Source of the DNA: Propionibacteriaceae bacterium AM104-82
GTDB lineage: Bacteria; Actinomycetota; Actinomycetes; Propionibacteriales; Propionibacteriaceae
Direction of reading: 5' to 3'
DNA length: 64,000 bases
NCBI GenBank assembly: GCA_027658995.1
Contig: JAQDQK010000017.1
Coordinates: 12,402-76,401 of the forward strand
Positions 54,505-64,000 of this stretch are shown piece by piece (position 1 is the stretch's first letter; each line of letters starts with the position of its first letter). The translations under genes were made by a program, and so were the position numbers. The notes below the pieces were generated by a model, which searched no databases, was not told the origin of the DNA, and was given only the letters and a program-made list of their open reading frames with translations.

Positions 54505-57500
54505 TCAGCCGGCGGCGCCAGTCTTCGGCGGCAGCGGCTTCTTGTCCGTCACCGTCACGGTTACCGAGGCCTTCGGGCCCTTGTCGCCGATCTGGGCGGT
54601 GTTGGTGAACTCCTCGAACAGGTCACCCTTCGCCAGCCACACCTGCAGGCGGTAGCTGAACGAGGTCGCCTTGCCCTCTGCGTTCCAGGTGGCCTTGCCC
54701 AACTCGGTGCGCGGCTTATCGGGCTGGGTCAGGTCGTCGAAGACCGTCACCTCCTTGTCCGTCTCCCCTGCCACCTCGAACGCGACGGCGTCGCTGACGG
54801 TGAGCGAGTGCTCGCCGCCCGTCAGGTCGAGGTAGGTGACGTCGGCCGAGACGCTGGAGTCGTCGGCCTTGGTCGGGGTGCCGGTGCACGAGTAGGCGAT
54901 GCTGGCCTGGTCGCCCGCCGGGACCACGACCTGCTGGCCGGGGGTCTCCGGGTCGGCGTCGTCGGCCGGGACCGTGCACTCCATGCCCGCGGGACCGGTC
55001 AGGTCGGCGAGGGTCGCCGTGACGTCGGCCTCGTTCGGGTTGGTCAGCACCAGGGTGCCGGTCGCCCCGAAGCCGCCGTCGCGGTAACCCGCGGGGATGG
55101 CGTCGACGACGTAGTCGAACTCCGCCTTGCCACCCTTGACGACCTTGCTGGTCGCGTCGACGCTCTTGGCGATCTTCCACAGGTACTCGCGGTCGAAGCT
55201 GCCGGCCCCGTCGATGCTCACCTCGATCGGCGCCTGCGGGCAGATCGTGACGCTCTGCTGGTCGGAGGCGAGCACCGACGACTCGGTGCGCACCATCGCG
55301 GCGGGCGCCCGGGCGATGATCCGGGTCTGGACCCAAGCCGTGTTCTCGACGACCTCACACGCGGCGTCGATGCCCTCAAACTCGAGGGTGTACTCGAACG
55401 TCGCGGGCGCCTCGTCGGCCGAGACGGTGCCGAGCAGTTCGGGCTCCGCATCGGCGTCGCCGAGGTCGTCCATCACGGAGACCGACTGGTTCCGGGTGCT
55501 CATCCACAGCTCGACCGGGATGGCCTCGGTGGTCGCCGAGCCGCCGTCCCAGGTGATGGTCGCCTGGTTCGTGAGGGTCTCGTAGTCGGCCTCGTCGAGG
55601 GCGGACAGGTCGCACTCGTAGTACAGCGTCACCGAGTCGCTGGCCGCGACGTCGACCTGGAAGCCGTCGGCCTCCGGATCGGCGTCCTCGACGTCACGGA
55701 TGGTGCAGCTTCCGGTGCCCGCGCTGAGCGTGTCGGCCACGGTTGCCGTGACGCTGCGGAAGTCGTTCGGGTTCGTGACGACGATCGCCCCGGCGACGTT
55801 CCAGTTGCTGTCGGTGTAGCCGTCGACGTCGGCCGTCACGACGTAGTCGATGCTGGCGTTTCCGTTGGCGTCCGCGGTGACCGTTTCGCTCTGGCCCTCG
55901 GCGAGGCTCTTGTCGATGTTCCAGTGGAACTCGCGCTCGAAGGAGCCGCCCGCCGTCTTGGAGACGGTGAGGTCGGCCTGGCGGCAGGCCTCGACCGTGG
56001 CGGAGTCGCTGCCAAGCGGCACGTCACCGCCCCAGATGGTCGCGGTGTTGGGGAACTCCTGGCACGTGCCCGCCTTCTCGACGGTCCACGTCACCTCGTA
56101 GCTCCTGGTCTGCTCTCCGTCGGCGACGGAGACGCTCCACTCGGCCCCGAAGTCGTGGGCAGAGTCGGTGATGGTGACGGTGTCGTTGATCGGGTGCTGC
56201 GACCAGCCCGACTCCGCAACATCGACAACCTTGCTCGCCGAACCCGCGGAAGTGTGCGCCGCCGAGGCATCCCACTCGACCTTCGCCGTGTTGGTGCCCG
56301 TGTAGTCAGGCTGATCCGTGAACGTGCACGCGTAGGTGAACACCACGCTCGACGAGCGCGGCACCACGTACTGGAACCCGGCCTTGACCGGATCCGCATC
56401 GGCCGCCGCGGCATCGTCCTTCACGCCCGTGACGGAGCACGACGCGTTCGCGCCCAACGCCACCTCATCGGTGACCGTGGCCGCAACGTCCTGCCAGTCG
56501 TTCGGGTTCGACACGGTGACCTCACCGCTCATCGCCCAGTTGGAGTCGGTGTGACCCGTCGGGGTGACGGTCACGTCGTAGCCGACGGTGACCTCTCCGG
56601 TCTCGGGGTCCGCGGTGAACGGCCCGTCGCCCTTGGGTGTCTTGGTGATGTCCCACAGGTAGGAGCGGTCGAAGGAGTTGACCACGTTCTTGTCGACCGA
56701 CAGGTCGGCTCCGCGGCAGGCCTCGATGATCGCCGAGGCGTCGACGGTGAAGCCGTCGTCGGCGACAAGGGTCGCCTTGTTCGGGAACGCCTTGCAGGTG
56801 CCGGCGGTTCCGACGTTCCAGACGACGGAGTAGTCCTTGGTGACCTTGCCGTCGGCCAGGTTGACCGTCCACGGCTCGGGCACGGCCGGGTCGGTGATCA
56901 CGGCGGTGTCGTTCTTCGGCGTGATGACCCACGCGGCCTCCGCGACAGGGGTGGTGGCCGTCACGCTGCCGTTGGGTGTCGCGGCCGCAGCCTTGTCCCA
57001 GGTGACGGTGGCGGTGGCGGTACCGACGTATGAAGGCTTGGTCGGGTAGGCGCAGGTGTAGCCGCGCGTGACCGATGCGCCCTTGGCGACCGGGATCTGG
57101 ATCCCGGCGGCCGCGGTGTCGGCGTCAGGGCCCGCGACGGTGCACACCGATCCCCCGCCGAGGTCATCGGCGACGGTGACGGTGGCGACCACGTCCTGGA
57201 AGTCGTTCGGGTTGGTCACGGTGAGATTTCCCGCCGACGTCCACTTCTCGTCGACGAAGCCGCTCGGCTCCGCGGTGACGGAGTAGTCGACGGTGACGTT
57301 GCCGTCGTCGTCGGTGTAGAACGGTCCGTCCGGGGCGACCTTGTCGATGCTCCAACTGTGCCAACGCTCCAGTGCCCCGGACCACGTCAGGCTGGCGCTC
57401 AGGTCCTTGCCGCGGCAGGCCTTGATGCGCTCGGTGTCGGAGGTGGCGAAGCCGTCGCTTCCGGTGAGGGCTGCGGTGTTGTCGAAGTCCTTGCAGGTCC

Positions 57501-60500
57501 CTGCCGTGCCGACGTTCCAGATCACCGAGTACTTCTCGGTGTGGGGAGAGTCGGCGAGCGCGACGGTCCACGGCGCGGGCGCGTGGGCGTCGCTGAGGGT
57601 GGCGGTCTCGTTGTGGAGCGTCACCAGCCAGTCGGCCGCCTCGATCGGCGCGGTGCCGGCCGCGGTCGCGTTCTTGGTGTGGGCCGCGGCCTTGTCCCAG
57701 GCGATCGTCGCGGTGTTGGTGCCGTCGTAGGAGGGCTTACCGGTGAAGGTGCACTCGTAGACGAAGACGGCGGTGCCGGACGCGGGGACCGTGTGTGGCA
57801 GCGTCACCGAGGTGACCTGACCCAGCGGGCCGACGACGCCGGTGATGGTGCACGCGGCCCCGCCGCCGAGGTCGGTGACATCGGTCGGGGTGACCGCGAC
57901 GCCCTGCCAGGTGTTGGGGTTGGTGACGGTGATCCGGCCGTTGGCCTTCCAGTTGGAGTCGGTGCCCGCGCTTGCGGTGCTGACGACCTCGTAGTCGACC
58001 GTCACGTCACCGGTTGTGGCGTTGGCCTCGAAAGGCTGCTGCCCGGTAGCGCTCTTGGTGACCGTCCACTCGTAGCCGCGGTCGAGCGACGCCGAGATGG
58101 TCTTGCTGACGGAGAGGTCTGCGCCCCGACACACCTCGACGGTGGCGGTGTCGGAATCGGTGAGGCCGTCAGTCCCGGTGATGGTCGCGATGTTGGTGAA
58201 CGACTGGCAGGTGCCCGGCTGGGTGACCTGCCACTCGACGCTGTACTCCTTGGACTGCTGACCGGCCGCGGCGTTGACGACCCATGCCGGGTCGAACGTG
58301 TGGTGGTCATCGGTGACGGTGACCGACGCGTTGGCCTGCGACGTGGTCCACGAGTCCCCGGTGATGGGGGCGGTGCCCGTCGCGGTCCCCGTCGGGGTGG
58401 CCGCTCCGACACGCGGCCAGGTGACCGTTGCCGTGTTCACGCCGGTGTACCTCGGCTGGCTCGTGAAGGTGCAGGTGTAGTCGAAGACGACGCTCTCGCC
58501 CTTCGGGATCACCCGGTCGACGCCGTTGACGACGGTGCAGGTCGCCCCGCCGTCGATGTCGACCTGGTCAGTGACGGTCGCCTTGACGTCCTGCCACGCG
58601 TTGGGGTTCTTGACCGTGATCTTGCCGACCATGGCCCACCCGGAGTCGACGGAGCCCGTCGGCGTCACCGTGACCTTGTAGGTCGCGGTCGCCTTGCCCG
58701 TGGCCGGGTCGGCGTAGATTCGTTCGGTCGGTCCGGACTTCACGACGTCCCACAGGTAGGAGCGCTTGTAGGTGCCTGCGACGTTCTTGGTGACCTGCAG
58801 GTCCTCCAGCGGCTTGTCGTCGTTGACGAGGGTGCAGACGACCTGGTCGCCGGGTGCGAGCGTCACCGACTTGTTCTGGAGGCTAGGTCCGGACATGGCC
58901 GCGCCGCGGTTCGTGCAGGTCAGCGCCGTCCAGTCGTATCCGGCGGCGCCACCGCTCTCGGAGATGGCGTAGCTACCGGGCTCGACCTGTCGCGTCGCGG
59001 CCGCGGTCCCGGTGACGACGTCGACCAGGTTCGTGGCTCCGCCCGACTTGACCGCGGAGAGCTTCCAGGCGTCGCCAGTCGCGGTGCCGCCGTTGTCGTT
59101 AGTGACCTTCTTGACGAGTTGCAGGGTGGCGCCACAGGTGAGGGTGTTGGTGAGCTTGACGGTCGTCTTCCCTGCGGGCAGCACGACGTCGAGGCCCGCT
59201 GCGGGCAGCGTCCCGCTTGAGGTGCCGTTGGTGTAGCGCTTCGACCCGAGCGTGCACTGTCCGAGCCCGATGGTCTCGTTGATGTTGACGCTCGTCCCGA
59301 TGGCGTATCCGTTGATGGTCGACCCGAACGCGGCGCTCTGCCCGTTGGGTAGGGGCGCAACCACGGGGCTCGCGGAGGCGCCGTACTGGGAAAGGACCGA
59401 GGCCGCGGCTGCGTGGGTGTAGGTGGTTCCGTTGATCACCCATTCCTTGTCGACCTGCAGCGACGCCGGGGTCGCCCGGTTGGTGAACGTGCAGGACACG
59501 TTGTCGTTGACGACCAGCCCGGTGAGGTTGAGGCTCGGACCTGTCATGTTGAGGGTCGTCGAGGTCCCGTTGACATGGTTGACAACACAGACACCCGACG
59601 CGAAGGCGTAGTTGGGCTTCGACTGGGGGTTCTCGGCGACGTTGAGCGAGACGCTTGCCGTCTCGGCGGTCATGGCGAGCGTCCAGGTCGCCTTGCCGGG
59701 CGCGTTGCTTCCCGAGCCAGTGACCTGCGATGTCTGGCTGGGGGTCAGGGTCCCGGTGCCTGCGCTCGGGGTGCCCGGGACGGCGCTGACCGTCCATCCG
59801 CTGTCGGGGGTCGGGTTCTGCCCGTTGACGTCCGTGACGACCTTGGTGATGGAGATCGGCACCCGGCAGGTCGCGGCGGACGCGATGTCCTTGAGTTGGG
59901 TGTTGAGGAGTTCCCAGGTCGCCGTCTGGAAGTAGTCGCTGTTGGCTGCAGTGCCGGAGATGGCACGCAGGTTGCGGGCGACATCTCCGGAGACGCCGTT
60001 GCCGACGCCGACCGCGACGAGCCTGGTGTTCTGCTTGATGGCGTTGGCCGAGTAGATCGCAGCCTCCAGCGAGCGCTGCGTCACGTTGTAGCCGTTGACC
60101 TGCGTCGAACCCGACCCGTTCGAGTTCGTGATGTTATTCGGGGCGCCGTCGGTGATCATCAACACCAGGTCGTATCCATGCGTGGCGTCTGCGGCGGCGA
60201 CGGTGCGGAGGCCGCGGTCCCAGTTGGTCGACTGCGTGCCCGAGGTCGACATGTCGATCCGGCTCTCCAAGGTGGGCCGGTTGCCCGCCGTCAGCGCCAA
60301 GGGCGCCGGGTAGTTGTTCGTGCCATTCGCGGGCGAGTCCGTGCCGAAGGTGAACACCGCGATGGAGGAGTTGGTGTTCATCAGTGAGTCGAAGAGCCCA
60401 CCGGCTCCGATGATGGCGTTGCGGTACGTCGTTCGCTGGGTGGACGAGATCGAGTCCGAGACGTCCATCAGCAGGGCGATCTTGAGCCCGGCGGTGCAGG

Positions 60501-61305
60501 TCGAGATCAGTGGCGGGTTGTTCAGCGAGTTGGCGGCGGCCCCGAACGAGCCAAGGTCGGCGGAGGGCTGGTTCCCGACGCGGGGCATGTCGAGCGTGGA
60601 GTTGGGCGTCATGACGGGCGTCAGGCCGAGCTGGTACGCCACGTTCGTCGGGCCGTTGTAGCTACCGGTGCGTAACTGGTCGGAGAAGTACGCACCCGAA
60701 CCTGCGGCGGTCTGGACCACCCAGAACCGCTTGCCTGCGTTGGCGCCGCCGTTGTTGGTGTTGGGCACGTTGATGATGCAACTGCCGCCGGTGGTGATCG
60801 TGCATGTCGCCCACGAGTCCGTCACCGGGGCCTGGGGCCCAGCCGCCTCGGAGGTGAAGGTGTAGAGCTGGAACTTCGCGCCCACCGTGTTCGCGTAGTT
60901 CGTGCCGACGACGCCACCAGTCCCGAGCGGCTGTGCCGTCACGCGAGCCGTCGCCCGGATATCGGTCGAGAGGTTGGTTGCCAGCGGCATGATATCGGCC
61001 GGCGCGGCGAGCTCACGGGCAGCGAGGTCGGGTGTCGGCGACGGCTCGGGCCGGTCGTTCTTGGCTGCTTCCGGGGCTTCGGTGTTGCTCGTGGAGTCTT
61101 GTTCGCTCGACGACGGGTCAGCGGAGGCGCTCGATGACGCAGCCGGGTCCTCCGAAGGTGGCGTCGAGGCACTCGATGACGCCGACGGCTCGGGTGGCGT
61201 TGGCGTGGTTTCCTCGGCCCTACCGATCAGCGGTTGCGCCGCGATGGCTGTCACCAACACACACGCGGTCAGAAGTCGAGAAACAGAATGCAACGTCGGC
61301 GCCAC
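54505..61305 (-). CDS. Giant secreted VWA-domain protein with six long tandem repeats
   Basis: A 2,266-residue surface protein. A signal peptide (residues 1-30) is followed by a Ser/Glu/Pro-rich region to about 95 and a VWA domain (about 275-490) with the MIDAS motif DVSDS at 281-285. SpaA/prealbumin-like domains come next (KEWVINGT, then QLVKKVTNDNGG). Six units of about 190-220 residues then repeat, each opening like ADLSVSKTISASLDRGYEW with NPNDWQDV inside. It ends LPPKTGAAG, an LPxTG-like motif but with no TM helix or basic tail. GGAGGA lies 6 nt before the GTG start. Probably an adhesin; how it is retained is unclear. Confidence 0.88.
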   Translation of the reverse strand: MAPTLHSVSRLLTACVLVTAIAAQPLIGRAEETTPTPPEPSASSSASTPPSEDPAASSSASADPSSSEQDSTSNTEAPEAAKNDRPEPSPTPDLAARELAAPADIMPLATNLSTDIRATARVTAQPLGTGGVVGTNYANTVGAKFQLYTFTSEAAGPQAPVTDSWATCTITTGGSCIINVPNTNNGGANAGKRFWVVQTAAGSGAYFSDQLRTGSYNGPTNVAYQLGLTPVMTPNSTLDMPRVGNQPSADLGSFGAAANSLNNPPLISTCTAGLKIALLMDVSDSISSTQRTTYRNAIIGAGGLFDSLMNTNSSIAVFTFGTDSPANGTNNYPAPLALTAGNRPTLESRIDMSTSGTQSTNWDRGLRTVAAADATHGYDLVLMITDGAPNNITNSNGSGSTQVNGYNVTQRSLEAAIYSANAIKQNTRLVAVGVGNGVSGDVARNLRAISGTAANSDYFQTATWELLNTQLKDIASAATCRVPISITKVVTDVNGQNPTPDSGWTVSAVPGTPSAGTGTLTPSQTSQVTGSGSNAPGKATWTLAMTAETASVSLNVAENPQSKPNYAFASGVCVVNHVNGTSTTLNMTGPSLNLTGLVVNDNVSCTFTNRATPASLQVDKEWVINGTTYTHAAAASVLSQYGASASPVVAPLPNGQSAAFGSTINGYAIGTSVNINETIGLGQCTLGSKRYTNGTSSGTLPAAGLDVVLPAGKTTVKLTNTLTCGATLQLVKKVTNDNGGTATGDAWKLSAVKSGGATNLVDVVTGTAAATRQVEPGSYAISESGGAAGYDWTALTCTNRGAAMSGPSLQNKSVTLAPGDQVVCTLVNDDKPLEDLQVTKNVAGTYKRSYLWDVVKSGPTERIYADPATGKATATYKVTVTPTGSVDSGWAMVGKITVKNPNAWQDVKATVTDQVDIDGGATCTVVNGVDRVIPKGESVVFDYTCTFTSQPRYTGVNTATVTWPRVGAATPTGTATGTAPITGDSWTTSQANASVTVTDDHHTFDPAWVVNAAAGQQSKEYSVEWQVTQPGTCQSFTNIATITGTDGLTDSDTATVEVCRGADLSVSKTISASLDRGYEWTVTKSATGQQPFEANATTGDVTVDYEVVSTASAGTDSNWKANGRITVTNPNTWQGVAVTPTDVTDLGGGAACTITGVVGPLGQVTSVTLPHTVPASGTAVFVYECTFTGKPSYDGTNTATIAWDKAAAHTKNATAAGTAPIEAADWLVTLHNETATLSDAHAPAPWTVALADSPHTEKYSVIWNVGTAGTCKDFDNTAALTGSDGFATSDTERIKACRGKDLSASLTWSGALERWHSWSIDKVAPDGPFYTDDDGNVTVDYSVTAEPSGFVDEKWTSAGNLTVTNPNDFQDVVATVTVADDLGGGSVCTVAGPDADTAAAGIQIPVAKGASVTRGYTCAYPTKPSYVGTATATVTWDKAAAATPNGSVTATTPVAEAAWVITPKNDTAVITDPAVPEPWTVNLADGKVTKDYSVVWNVGTAGTCKAFPNKATLVADDGFTVDASAIIEACRGADLSVDKNVVNSFDRSYLWDITKTPKGDGPFTADPETGEVTVGYDVTVTPTGHTDSNWAMSGEVTVSNPNDWQDVAATVTDEVALGANASCSVTGVKDDAAAADADPVKAGFQYVVPRSSSVVFTYACTFTDQPDYTGTNTAKVEWDASAAHTSAGSASKVVDVAESGWSQHPINDTVTITDSAHDFGAEWSVSVADGEQTRSYEVTWTVEKAGTCQEFPNTATIWGGDVPLGSDSATVEACRQADLTVSKTAGGSFEREFHWNIDKSLAEGQSETVTADANGNASIDYVVTADVDGYTDSNWNVAGAIVVTNPNDFRSVTATVADTLSAGTGSCTIRDVEDADPEADGFQVDVAASDSVTLYYECDLSALDEADYETLTNQATITWDGGSATTEAIPVELWMSTRNQSVSVMDDLGDADAEPELLGTVSADEAPATFEYTLEFEGIDAACEVVENTAWVQTRIIARAPAAMVRTESSVLASDQQSVTICPQAPIEVSIDGAGSFDREYLWKIAKSVDATSKVVKGGKAEFDYVVDAIPAGYRDGGFGATGTLVLTNPNEADVTATLADLTGPAGMECTVPADDADPETPGQQVVVPAGDQASIAYSCTGTPTKADDSSVSADVTYLDLTGGEHSLTVSDAVAFEVAGETDKEVTVFDDLTQPDKPRTELGKATWNAEGKATSFSYRLQVWLAKGDLFEEFTNTAQIGDKGPKASVTVTVTDKKPLPPKTGAAG

Positions 61306-62059
61306 GGCCACTCCTCCAAGAATGAGGGGACCACGGCACGGCCCCCCATGTTGCCGCTGAGCATAGGGGTGGATGAGGCGTCTCGGCAACGGACGTCTGT
61401 CAGATGGTTGCAGACGATGCGTCTTATCCCTTGTGAACACCGAAAGGGCACCTGGAAGATCCGTCTCATGTTAGGCACGAGAGCGGCTCCGCCACCAGAA
61501 ACCGGTCGCGGAGCTGCATCGTCACTGATGCTTACCTTCGGCCATGCATCGTCGCGGCAACGCGGCGTCGACCTCTTGGTGACGCCCAGGACAGATGCTC
61601 CGATGATGGTTCCAGAACCTCGAGCGCGAGCATCGGGGCGAATGCGAGACCCGCTGACCTCAGCCTCTCGAGATACGAGCGGGTCGGTGGCCTCACCGCG
61701 CTCGACGCCCACCCTGTTCCTTCTCAACGCATGAGGGCCCGCCCGCGCAGACGGACACCCGGGCTGCACCCTTGGCACCGTCACCCCTTCGCGCGAGCGG
61801 GCGCCCCATGCGCGGCCCCCCGCCTTCAACTGAAGCAGTAGGCCGACCCCCCGCGCATTCACCCGAAGGTGCGATGTCGGATGCCCCGGATTACCGCCCT
61901 TCTGGGCGTGCCTTGGCGGGCCGAGAACCACCCGTCGGGGTGCGTCCAATCGGTGGACAGCGCCTCGGCCTCCGCCCGCTGCCGCTTGGACCCTCACCCG
62001 GCACCAACGCCCATCCGCGCGTCTGAGAAGATGTTGCCACGTTGTCTCGAGGAGGATCG
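61306..62059 (+). other. Long intergenic region between divergent surface-protein and fumarase genes
   Basis: 754 bp. It carries the promoter of the giant protein near 61360 and the fumarase ribosome-binding site at its right end. The middle (about 61640-61720) has fragments resembling the genome's hairpin repeats (CTCGAGATACGAGCGGGTCGG). Open frames exist on both strands, but none has a start signal or recognisable product, and I see no RNA gene. Confidence 0.6.
61360..61389 (-). promoter_or_regulatory. Candidate promoter of the giant surface-protein gene
   Basis: On the minus strand TTGCCG (61384-61389), 18 bp, TATGCT (61360-61365). This leaves a leader of about 50 nt before the GTG at 61305, consistent with its Shine-Dalgarno sequence. 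Confidence 0.45.
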
Positions 62060-63760
<1,701 letters not shown>

Positions 63761-63773
63761 CCTCGGGTCCGCT

Positions 63774-63911
63774 GGTTGAGCCGCGCCAAGGCGCGGAGCG
63801 CCGCAACGCCCGCCGACCGTGGGTTGAGCCGCGCAAAGGCGCGCAGCGCCGCAACGCCCGCCGACCGCGGGTTGAGCCGCGCAAAGGCGCGCAGCGCCGC
63901 AACGCGCGTCG
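63774..63911 (+). repeat. Three 48-bp tandem repeats, family 3
   Basis: Units begin with GGTTGAGCCGCGC at 63774, 63822 and 63870, each continuing AAAGGCGCGCAGCGCCGCAACG. The first has a few changes; the last is cut after GCAACGCG. Each unit has a GGCGCG/CGCGCC-type inverted pair. They follow the fumarase stop by 14 bp and could act as its terminator. Confidence 0.8.
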
Positions 63912-63966
63912 AAACCAACCCGCGCCCGCGCAGGGACCCGGCCCGGGGTCCCTGGACACCTCACGA

Positions 63967-64000
63967 GGGTTTCGACCGATGTCGACCGCTCCGCGCTCGA
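63967..64000 (+). repeat. Start of another family 2 repeat, cut by the window edge
   Basis: GTTTCGACCGATGTCGACCG and the following bases match the family 2 units at about 46030-46075. More of the island probably lies beyond the window. Confidence 0.6.

Noticed and set aside
61306..62059. Protein-coding genes in the long open frames of this region
   Set aside because: Frames are open on both strands only because GC is high; compositions are Arg/Ala/Gly-rich and no start signal or known domain is seen.

Overview
The window is high-GC DNA from an actinobacterium. Its mycothiol genes (an MshB-type deacetylase and an ArsC1-type arsenate-mycothiol transferase), glutamine-dependent NadE, class I fumarase and DtxR/IdeR-type iron box fit a member of the Propionibacteriales, perhaps Tessaracoccus-like. 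That placement is inference. I see no rRNA, tRNA, CRISPR array, phage or transposase gene, so this reads as ordinary chromosome. It carries three islands of dispersed hairpin repeats of one family, two to three of a second family, and a rarer palindromic element about 93 bp long.

Layout. 0.1-5.5 kb: a glutaredoxin-type ArsC gene, then a minus-strand ferric-siderophore operon (siderophore-interacting protein, two FecCD permeases, ATPase, lipoprotein receptor) behind an iron box. 5.5-10.8 kb: nadE, three tandem secreted proteins whose mature ends look like TIMP inhibitors, a DUF4126 membrane protein and arsC1. 11.2-22.2 kb: a lipid/diacylglycerol kinase, glgX, an overlapping pair of a very large protein and a SWIM zinc-finger protein, a BBE-type flavoprotein, a HAD protein and an unknown protein. 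22.2-31.7 kb: a frameshifted cell-surface protein, an operon of luciferase-like monooxygenase, FMN reductase and mshB, two cell-envelope proteins, ilvE and an OsmC protein. 31.7-38.5 kb: an MFS transporter, a repeat island, an FAD oxidoreductase with its ECF41 sigma factor, a lipoprotein, and a second sigma factor with a CU044_5270-type partner. 38.5-45.5 kb: an unknown protein, two paralogous 8-TM proteins with an exposed CxxC, and an aldehyde dehydrogenase locus (DUF779 protein, dehydrogenase, GAF regulator). 46-53.3 kb: a glycoside locus (LacI regulator, PAP2 phosphatase, two GH3 enzymes, one membrane-anchored with inverted domain order). 53.3-64 kb: an ASCH-domain protein flanked by two 93-bp elements, a 2,266-residue VWA surface protein with six long repeats, and class I fumarase.

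Three patterns cross the window. First, at least a dozen genes have a TAnnnT -10 hexamer 5-7 nt before the start codon and no ribosome-binding site, which implies leaderless mRNAs and was used to choose starts. Second, ATGA start/stop overlaps couple many gene pairs. Third, the 93-bp elements at 14.6, 53.5 and 54.3 kb keep their stems by compensating base changes, and are the best candidate here for something undescribed.
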